Origin: Methylibium sp. NZG
GTDB lineage: Bacteria > Pseudomonadota > Gammaproteobacteria > Burkholderiales > Burkholderiaceae_C
DNA length: 64,000 bases
Direction of reading: 5' to 3'
Assembly: GCA_001263235.1 (NCBI GenBank)
Contig: LGRD01000028.1
Span: 102,206-166,205, forward strand
A program made the translations under genes and the position numbers. Numbering within the stretch: the stretch's first letter is position 1; each line of letters opens with the position of its first letter. The notes under the pieces were generated by a model. That model worked only from the letters and a program-made list of their open reading frames with translations. It searched no databases and was not told the origin of the DNA. Below are positions 58,240 to 64,000 of the stretch, in pieces.

Positions 58240-58938
58240 ATGCGCAACGATCATCTTCTCGGTTTCGTCGTGGCAGCGGTCTTGATGGCAAGCCACGGTG
58301 GTGCAGTGGCGCAGCCGGTGTCTGCTGACGACTGCCGGCACGCCAGCGCGCTTTACACCGGTGGCGAGCGCCGAGCTGCGTTCCGCACGTTCTTCGCCTG
58401 CGCGATCGCCGGAGATGCGAAAGCGCAGTACAGCGCCGCGATGATGATGCGCTCGGGCGAGTCGAGCGACGACGGCCACCCCAACCCGTTCGGTGCGCGG
58501 GTGTTCCTCGAACAGTCCGCCTCGCAAGGCTACGCGCAGGCGGTCTACACGCTGGGCATGGAGTACGACCTGGGCAGCACCGCCTTCAAGCGCGACCCGC
58601 TGCGGGCGACCGAGCTGTTCCTCGAAGCCGCGTTGATGGGCCATGTCGAAGCGCAGGTGGACTTGGGCACGCAGTACTTCCTCGGTCGCGGCGGCGTGCC
58701 GCAGGACGATGCGGTGGCCGCGCGCTGGTACGAGCAGGCGGCCCACGCGGGCCACTGGGGGGCGCAGTTCCTGATCGCCTCGATGTATGAACGCGGCAAC
58801 GGCGTGCGGCGCGACGAGCGCACCGCGCTGCGCTGGTACGAGCGCGCCAAGGCGGGTGGCGACGAATTGGCGCCGGTGAAAGTGGAGCAACTCAAGCTCC
58901 ACCTGGCCACAAAGGAGCGGCAGCTGCGCCTGGACTGA
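58240..58938 (+). CDS. Sel1-repeat periplasmic protein
   Basis: A 232-residue secreted protein. The signal peptide ends at GAVAQP. At least four Sel1/TPR-like repeats follow, such as GYAQAVYTLGMEYDLG, GHVEAQVDLGTQYFLGRGGVPQD and GHWGAQFLIASMYERGNGVRRD. An AGGAGG site precedes the ATG. Sel1 proteins are protein-protein scaffolds; no partner can be named from the neighbours. Confidence 0.88.
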   Translation: MRNDHLLGFVVAAVLMASHGGAVAQPVSADDCRHASALYTGGERRAAFRTFFACAIAGDAKAQYSAAMMMRSGESSDDGHPNPFGARVFLEQSASQGYAQAVYTLGMEYDLGSTAFKRDPLRATELFLEAALMGHVEAQVDLGTQYFLGRGGVPQDDAVAARWYEQAAHAGHWGAQFLIASMYERGNGVRRDERTALRWYERAKAGGDELAPVKVEQLKLHLATKERQLRLD

Positions 58939-59010
58939 ACCGCTGTCACACGATTGCAGCAGGACTGCGGCGTGGCCGCAGAACGGAAGCCGCGGGTGCC
59001 GCAGTGAATA

Positions 59011-60603
59011 ATGCGCCGGAACATGGCCGCCTCTGCGTCGATCACCAGCGCCTTCAAGTACCCCGCGTACAAGGGCCTGTGGCAAGGCGGCACCATCTAC
59101 TTCATGGGCAACGCAATGCAGGCCATGGCGGCGGCGTGGTTGATGGTGGAGATCACCGGCTCTTCGTTCCTGGCCGCGCTGGTGCAGACGGCGGTGTTCC
59201 TGCCGATGTTCCTGCTTTCGCTGCCGGCCGGCGTGATGGTCGACACGACCGACCGGCGCCGGCTCATCGTCACCGCGCTCGCCGTGCAGGCCGTCACGGT
59301 GAGCTTGCTGGCCGGTCTGCTGCTGGCCGGTCTGGCCGGGCCGGCCACGCTGCTGTTCCTGACCTTCGTGGCCGGCTCGTGCACCGCGCTGCTGTCGCCG
59401 GCCTGGAACTCGGCCATCGCCGACAGCATTCCGCGCGACGAGCTGCCGCAGGCGATCACCGCCGTGGCGATCTCGTACAACGCCGCGCGTGCGCTCGGGC
59501 CGGCGCTGGCGGGTGTGGTCTTTGCGCAGGCGGGCAGCGGCTGGGTCTTCGTGATCGCGGTGCTCAGCACGCTGGCGATGATGCAGGCGGTGCGCCGCTT
59601 TCCGCCGCGCCCGCACCCGGCCTCGCGGCTGCCGGCGGAGCGGTTGTGGGGCGGCATGCTCAGTGGGCTGCGGTATGCGCGCCACTCGCCCACCATCCTG
59701 GCGCAACTGGTTCGCACCATGGCCTACAGTGCCGCCGGCTCGGCGCTGTGGGCGCTGCTGCCGGTGATCGGCCAGCGCCAGCTCGGCTTGGGCGCCACCG
59801 GCTTCGGCCTGCTGATGGGCTGCCTGGGCACCGGCGCCGTGGCGGCGGGGCTCGTCATCAACAAGGCGCGCGTGCGCTTCGGGCTGGAGCCGATCGTTGC
59901 CGCCGGCTGCGTGGCGTTCGCGGCCGTGATGCTGGTGGCAGCGTTCTCGACGATTCCCGCGTTCGTCTACGCCGCGCTGGTGCTGGGCGGCGCGGCGTGG
60001 ATGGCGGTGATGTCCACCTTCAACACCGCCACGCAGACGAGCGCGCCGCCGTGGGTGCGCTCGCGCGCGACGTCGATGCACACCTTGAGTGCGCTCGGTT
60101 CGTTCGCCATCGGCTCGGCGTTCTGGGGCGCGCTGTCGGACATCGCCGGGCTGCCGGCCACACTGTGCGCGGCGGCGGCGGTCATGGCGGCCGGGCTGCT
60201 GCTCGCGCGCCCGTTCCCGCTGCGCATGGGCGAGGCGCCCGAGGTGACGCCCGCCACACCGTGGGAAAAGCTCTTCGTCGTCGATGAGCCCGACCCCGAG
60301 GCCGGCCCGGTGGCGGTGGAAATTGGCTACCGCATCCGTGCTGACGAGTCGGCCGCCTTCCTCGACGTCGTCTCGCAGATGCGCGCGCCGCGACGGCGCG
60401 ACGGCGCGACGTTCTGGCGCGTCTACCGCGACCTGGGCGACGCGTCGCGCTATGTGGAGCGCTTCATCGTCACCTCGTGGGCCGACTACCTGCACCAGCG
60501 CGCGCGCACCACATTGGCCGACCAGGCGCTGGAGACGCAGGTGCGTTCCTATCTGCTGCCCGGCGAGGTGGTGACGACTCAGCACTACATTGCAGAAAGG
60601 TGA
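59011..60603 (+). CDS. MFS exporter of the MFS_3 family with C-terminal cytoplasmic domain
   Basis: A 530-residue transporter with twelve helices (ALVQTAVFLPMFLLSLPAGVMVDTTDRRR is the helix 2-3 motif, SPAWNSAIADSIPRDELPQAI the family-typical loop). A ferredoxin-like C-terminal domain of about 100 residues follows (VAVEIGYRIRADESAAFLDVV, DLGDASRYVERFIVTSWADYLHQ), a combination characteristic of this family. Such proteins are usually drug or siderophore exporters. A second ATG four codons in is an alternative start. Substrate unknown. Confidence 0.87.
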   Translation: MRRNMAASASITSAFKYPAYKGLWQGGTIYFMGNAMQAMAAAWLMVEITGSSFLAALVQTAVFLPMFLLSLPAGVMVDTTDRRRLIVTALAVQAVTVSLLAGLLLAGLAGPATLLFLTFVAGSCTALLSPAWNSAIADSIPRDELPQAITAVAISYNAARALGPALAGVVFAQAGSGWVFVIAVLSTLAMMQAVRRFPPRPHPASRLPAERLWGGMLSGLRYARHSPTILAQLVRTMAYSAAGSALWALLPVIGQRQLGLGATGFGLLMGCLGTGAVAAGLVINKARVRFGLEPIVAAGCVAFAAVMLVAAFSTIPAFVYAALVLGGAAWMAVMSTFNTATQTSAPPWVRSRATSMHTLSALGSFAIGSAFWGALSDIAGLPATLCAAAAVMAAGLLLARPFPLRMGEAPEVTPATPWEKLFVVDEPDPEAGPVAVEIGYRIRADESAAFLDVVSQMRAPRRRDGATFWRVYRDLGDASRYVERFIVTSWADYLHQRARTTLADQALETQVRSYLLPGEVVTTQHYIAER

Positions 60604-60629
60604 GCCCCCTTTTTGCTTCGCTCTTGCCC

Positions 60630-60690
60630 CGGCGGCCGAGTGGAGCCACTTCGTGGCCCTCGGGGCGCCGATCCAAGGCCTGGGGGGCTG
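60630..60690 (+). repeat. GC-rich palindrome between the MFS and serine hydrolase genes
   Basis: CCGAGTGGAGCCAC and GTGGCCCTCGG pair around a TTC loop, next to a GGCGGCCG and a CAAGGCCTGGGGGG block. Similar in style to the other palindromic repeats and again placed in a short intercistronic gap. Confidence 0.6.
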
Positions 60691-60726
60691 TGCCTGAATC
60701 GTTGCTTGATAGGACGTGAGAGAACC

Positions 60727-61806
60727 ATGTCTTTGCTGACCGCTGCCATCGAGTTCGCCCAATCCCACGAAGTCCCGTGGCCGCGCGACCCGCTTGCCGA
60801 CCCGTCGTGCTGGGGCGTCCACCACGCGGACCCGCCGCCGTTCAACCGCCTGCGCGGGCCGGTGCACACGCGCGGGCCGGTGTCGGGTGTGGTGTGGCAG
60901 CACGGCGCTGAGCTGGCGGCCTGGGGCGAGCCCGACCGCGCCGACCTCACCTTCAGCGTCGCCAAGACCTGCCTCGCGTTGCTGGCCGGCGTGGCGCACG
61001 GCCGCGGCCTGTTGCCCGACGTGGACGAGCCGGTGGTGGAGCGGGTGCGCGGCATCGGCTTTGAGACGGCGCACAACCGCGCCATCACGTGGGCGCAGTT
61101 GCTGGAGCAGACCAGCGAGTGGGAAGGAAATTGCTTCGGTGTGCCCGACACGGTAGATCGCTACCGCCAGGTCTCGCACGACCCGCGCCCTGCGACCGGC
61201 GTGAAGGGCGACGCGCGGCCGCTGCAGGCGCCGGGCACGTACTGGGAATACAACGACGTGCGCATCAACCAGCTCTCGCGCGCGTTGCTCCATCTCTTCG
61301 GCCAGCCGCTGCCCGAGGTGCTGCGCGACGCGCTGATGCGCCCACTCGGCGCCAGCGACGGCTGGAGTTGGGCGGGCTACGACGATGCGTGGGTCGAGCT
61401 GCCGGCGTCGGCAGGCCGGGCTGCCCGTCGCGCCCAGTCGGTGCCCGGCGGTACGCACTGGGGCGGCGGCCTGTCGATCAGCGCGCGCGACCTGGCGCGC
61501 ACTGGCCAGTTGCTGCTCGACGGCGGACGCCACGGCGACACGCAATTGTTGCCGGCGCCCTGGGTCGCGCGCATGCGCCAGCCCTGCAAGATCGCGCCGT
61601 TCTATGGTTGGCTGGTGTGGCTCAACCGCGATGGCCGGGCGTTCCCCGGCGCCTCAGCCGACAGCAGCTTCATGGTCGGCGCAGGCGGTCACTACGTGTG
61701 GATCGAACCGGCGTTGGACGCTGTCGTGGTGGCGCGCTGGATCGACCCGGAGCACGCGCCTGCGTTCATCGGCCAAATGGCGGCGGCGCTTGCCGCCGCG
61801 CAGTGA
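60727..61806 (+). CDS. Serine hydrolase of the class C beta-lactamase family
   Basis: A 359-residue penicillin-binding-protein-like hydrolase: SxxK nucleophile motif SVAKT (near residue 79), YWEYNDVRIN providing the Tyr-x-Asn motif, and a C-terminal GAGGHYVW in place of the KTG strand. There is no signal peptide, so it is more likely a cytoplasmic esterase or amidase than a secreted beta-lactamase. The start ATG follows the repeat; the upstream part of the frame is repeat sequence. Confidence 0.85.
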   Translation: MSLLTAAIEFAQSHEVPWPRDPLADPSCWGVHHADPPPFNRLRGPVHTRGPVSGVVWQHGAELAAWGEPDRADLTFSVAKTCLALLAGVAHGRGLLPDVDEPVVERVRGIGFETAHNRAITWAQLLEQTSEWEGNCFGVPDTVDRYRQVSHDPRPATGVKGDARPLQAPGTYWEYNDVRINQLSRALLHLFGQPLPEVLRDALMRPLGASDGWSWAGYDDAWVELPASAGRAARRAQSVPGGTHWGGGLSISARDLARTGQLLLDGGRHGDTQLLPAPWVARMRQPCKIAPFYGWLVWLNRDGRAFPGASADSSFMVGAGGHYVWIEPALDAVVVARWIDPEHAPAFIGQMAAALAAAQ

Positions 61807-61859
61807 GCTTCTTCACTTCAGCCTGGCGAGCAAGGTGAGCGCGCAGCGCTGACCCAGGC

Positions 61860-62507
61860 TCAAGCCGGCGGCGCGCCCGGTTGCTTGAGCGGGTGCGAAT
61901 CGGCAAACGCCGGCAGCTGCTGGCTCGCGTCGTAGATGCGCCGCGCCGTCGGCCAGCCGGCCGAATCGACCTTGAAGAACATCATCGCCAGCATGTGCGA
62001 GGCCAGGCAGATGTCGGCCAACGTCGGCGTGTCGCCGTGGCAGAAGGTGCCGGTGTGCGGTGAGCGGGCCAGGTCGGCCTCGATCGCGTCCAGCCCGGTG
62101 GTGAGCGCACGGGCCAGCCAGCGCTGCACCGCCGCGTCGTCCAGCCCGGCGTCTTTTTGCAGGTGGTTGCGCACGCGCGGCACGAGCAGCGGGTGAACGT
62201 CGGCGGCGTGGATCAGCGCCAGCCCGCGCACGCGGGCGCGGCCGGCGGCGTCGGCCGGCAGCAGCGGCGGGGTGGGGTGCGTCTGCTCCAGGTACTCGAC
62301 GATCGCGAGCGACTGGAACAGCACCGCACCGTGCCCGTCGTCCAGCGCCGGCAGCACGCCTTGCGGGTTGATCGCCTTGAAGCGCTCGCCCAGGTGCTCG
62401 CCGCCGGCCATGTCGATGGCGACGACCTCGTGCGGGATGGCCTTGAGCGCCAGCGCCACGCGGACGCGGTAGGCGGCGAGCGAGCGCCAGTTGCTGTAGA
62501 AGATCAT
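61860..62507 (-). CDS. maiA: Maleylacetoacetate isomerase (zeta-class GST)
   Basis: A 215-residue zeta-class GST: SNWRSLAAYRVRVALALKAIP at the active-site helix (usual form SSxSxRVR), NPQGVLPALDDG, LFQSLAIVEYLE, and CHGDTPTLADICLASHM. It isomerises maleylacetoacetate or maleylpyruvate in tyrosine, homogentisate or gentisate breakdown. No partner genes are beside it. The start is the ATG before IFYSNWRS; the frame upstream is unconserved. Confidence 0.85.
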   Translation of the reverse strand: MIFYSNWRSLAAYRVRVALALKAIPHEVVAIDMAGGEHLGERFKAINPQGVLPALDDGHGAVLFQSLAIVEYLEQTHPTPPLLPADAAGRARVRGLALIHAADVHPLLVPRVRNHLQKDAGLDDAAVQRWLARALTTGLDAIEADLARSPHTGTFCHGDTPTLADICLASHMLAMMFFKVDSAGWPTARRIYDASQQLPAFADSHPLKQPGAPPA

Positions 62508-62634
62508 GGGAGGTGGGTCCTGTGTGTCCGGCCGCGTGTGTGCGGCACGGTGCTTGTCTCGCAAGCTGAGGCCGCAGTATCCGGCAGTCGGGGAGTCTTG
62601 GGGCGCGGCATCGAGGCATCCCCGCCGCAGGCAT

Positions 62635-63135
62635 TCACCGCTCGCGACGCCAGAAGCTCGTGTGCAACGCAGCGATCTCTTCTTCTGCCTCGGCCACCGG
62701 CCCCCAGACGCGAATGGCTTTCTGACCGTGGCGAAAGACCTCGCGGCAGGGCAGGTTCATCGTCGGGTTCTCGGGGTGGCTGCCGGTCAGCTCAAGCAGG
62801 CGTTTTTCTTCCATGCCGTAAACGAGCCGGCCGATGTGGGCCCAGTACTGCGTGCCGGCGCACATGCAGCAGGGCTCGACGGTGGTGACCAGCGTGCAGC
62901 CCCACAAATACTCGGCCGGGTGCTGCGCTGCGGCGTTGCGAGCGAGCACCGCCTCGGCGTGGTTCACGCTGTCGACGTTGCCTTGTTCGAGCAGCACGGT
63001 TTCATGGTCGGGCGCCAGCAGCACCGCGCCGAATGGGTGGTGGCCGGCATCGACCGCCTGTTGTGCGACCGCGTTGGCGCGCCGAAGTGCGCGCAGCATC
63101 TGCTCTGGCGTCGGTTCTGGCGCCGGGTCAGCCAT
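62635..63135 (-). CDS. Nucleoside/nucleobase deaminase (CMP/dCMP-type zinc)
   Basis: A 166-residue zinc deaminase: VNHAEAVLARN supplies the His ligand and catalytic Glu, VEPCCMCAGTQYW the two Cys ligands. Closest in pattern to guanine or related purine deaminases. The start overlaps the end of the ABC permease gene by eight bases, so the two are coupled, suggesting uptake and deamination of a nucleobase-like nitrogen source. Exact base not assigned. Confidence 0.85.
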   Translation of the reverse strand: MADPAPEPTPEQMLRALRRANAVAQQAVDAGHHPFGAVLLAPDHETVLLEQGNVDSVNHAEAVLARNAAAQHPAEYLWGCTLVTTVEPCCMCAGTQYWAHIGRLVYGMEEKRLLELTGSHPENPTMNLPCREVFRHGQKAIRVWGPVAEAEEEIAALHTSFWRRER

Positions 63136-63892
63136 TCTGAGAGCCGCGGTGGGCCCAGGCGGTGGTGCGCTTCTCGACGATGGAGAACAGCTCGTACATC
63201 GCCATCGCCATGATGCCCACCACCACCAGCCCGGCAAAGGCCAGCCCCATCTGCATCGAGCTGCCGGCGCTGATCAGCAAGTAGCCGATGCCCTCGTTGG
63301 CGGCCGTCATCTCCGACACCGTGGTGCCAACGAAGGCCAGCGTGATCGCGACCTTCAGCGACGCATAGAAGTACGGCATCGAGCGCGGCAGGCCGACCTT
63401 CATCAGCACGTCCCAGCGCTTGGCGCCGAGCACGCGCAGCACGTCTTCGAGTTCGGGCTCCAGCGTGGCCAGGCCTGTTGCGATGTTGACCATGATCGGG
63501 AAGAACGAGATGAGGAACGCCGTCAATATCGCCGGCCCCGCACCGATGCCGAACCACACCACCAGGATCGGCACGAACGCCGCCTTGGGCAGCGCGTTGA
63601 AGCCGGTCATCAGCGGGTACATCGCGTCGTACGCCAGCCGCGAGCTGCCCATCAGGAAGCCCAGCAGCACGCCCACGACGATGGCGATGCCGAAGCCCAC
63701 CATCGTGACCCAGAAGGTGCGCCACGCATGGCCCATGATCGTGCCCGCGTGCTCCCACGCCTGCTGCACGATGCGCGCCGGGCTCGGGAAGATGAACTCG
63801 CTGACGTTGAAGACGGTGCAGATGAGTTGCCACAGCGCCAGGATGGCGGCCAGCAGGATCAACGGCGCCCAGCGCCGGAGTGACTTGTTCAT
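63128..63892 (-). CDS. ABC transporter permease (SsuC/TauC/ThiX type)
   Basis: A 254-residue inner-membrane permease with six helices: FPSPARIVQQAWEHAG near the start, PLMTGFNALPKAAFVPILVVWFGIG (the usual NALPK/PxxWFG box), and the coupling motif VLGAKRWDVLMKVGLPRSMPYFYASLKVAI. The family imports sulfonates, nitrate, thiamine precursors, pyrimidines and similar compounds with a separate ATPase and binding protein. Neither partner is complete in this window. The linked deaminase suggests a nitrogen heterocycle. Confidence 0.9.
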   Translation of the reverse strand: MNKSLRRWAPLILLAAILALWQLICTVFNVSEFIFPSPARIVQQAWEHAGTIMGHAWRTFWVTMVGFGIAIVVGVLLGFLMGSSRLAYDAMYPLMTGFNALPKAAFVPILVVWFGIGAGPAILTAFLISFFPIMVNIATGLATLEPELEDVLRVLGAKRWDVLMKVGLPRSMPYFYASLKVAITLAFVGTTVSEMTAANEGIGYLLISAGSSMQMGLAFAGLVVVGIMAMAMYELFSIVEKRTTAWAHRGSQNG

Positions 63893-63937
63893 GCGTGTGC
63901 TCCTTGTGCTTATTGATCCGGCATTGATGAACTTGAA

Positions 63938-64000
63938 TCAAGCCGCATAGCGAACCGGATCATGCTCGAAGTACTTTCGAATCCGCTCGGGCTGGCGTTT
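63938..64000 (-). CDS. Partial gene: C-terminal 20 residues only
   Basis: The minus-strand frame is open from the window edge to a TGA at 63938-63940, ending PERIRKYFEHDPVRYAA. It lies 45 bp upstream of the permease, whose ribosome site (AAGGAG) falls in the gap. By position it may be the ATPase or another part of the same transporter operon, but 20 residues are too few to tell. Confidence 0.45.
   Translation of the reverse strand, partial: KRQPERIRKYFEHDPVRYAA

Noticed and set aside
57838..61545. 1235-residue minus-strand open frame over the Sel1, MFS and serine hydrolase genes
   Set aside because: It is Arg/His-rich with no motifs, and the plus-strand genes have clear signal peptides, catalytic motifs and ribosome sites.

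Overview
The window is high-GC, densely coded bacterial DNA. Gene content (Bug-type solute receptors, liv and urt ABC transporters, split urease genes, intergenic hairpin families) suggests a betaproteobacterium of the order Burkholderiales, probably Sphaerotilaceae- or Comamonadaceae-like. That placement is inferred from gene content only. No rRNA, tRNA, CRISPR array, transposase or phage gene was seen.

Layout. (1) 1-16045, plus strand: a catabolic operon, often with ATGA stop/start overlaps. It holds a CoA ligase (3' part), an alpha/beta hydrolase, a Bug-type binding protein, a nitronate monooxygenase, a lipocalin-like protein, a PaaN-type aldehyde dehydrogenase, a carotenoid/lignostilbene-type oxygenase, a thiolase, an ABC importer (livHMGF), a second CoA ligase and a periplasmic binding protein. 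Together they look like uptake, CoA activation, oxidative cleavage and thiolysis of an unknown organic acid or aromatic. (2) 16153-24154: a defence cluster with a TIR-transmembrane protein, then on the minus strand a type I restriction-modification system (hsdM, hsdS, hsdR). A yefM-yoeB toxin-antitoxin pair plus two small antitoxin-like genes sit between hsdS and hsdR. (3) 24349-40948: a complete Lap biofilm system, comprising a giant adhesin with retention module and predicted LapG site, the LapE, LapB and LapC type I secretion parts, the c-di-GMP receptor LapD and the protease LapG. (4) 41668-51055: urease ureABC (minus) divergent from the urea transporter urtABCDE (plus). A good sigma-54 promoter precedes urtA, and a LysE-family exporter gene lies between urtD and urtE. 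(5) 51086-64000: mixed genes, namely a DUF4397 lipoprotein, two GST-fold enzymes, a DenD-like dehydrogenase, an SDR, ureD (11 kb from ureABC), a NYN-LOTUS protein, a Sel1 protein, an MFS exporter, a serine hydrolase, a nucleoside deaminase and an ABC permease.

The most unusual feature is a set of short GC-rich palindromic repeats found again and again at translational-coupling junctions and inside genes. They are read in frame in the nitronate monooxygenase and second CoA ligase (N-termini), in ureC (an internal loop) and in the LysE-type exporter (C-terminus). They also separate paaN, livH, urtB and urtC from their upstream neighbours. A different 393-bp inverted-repeat element at 37302-37694 carries two hairpins whose stems differ by compensatory base changes.
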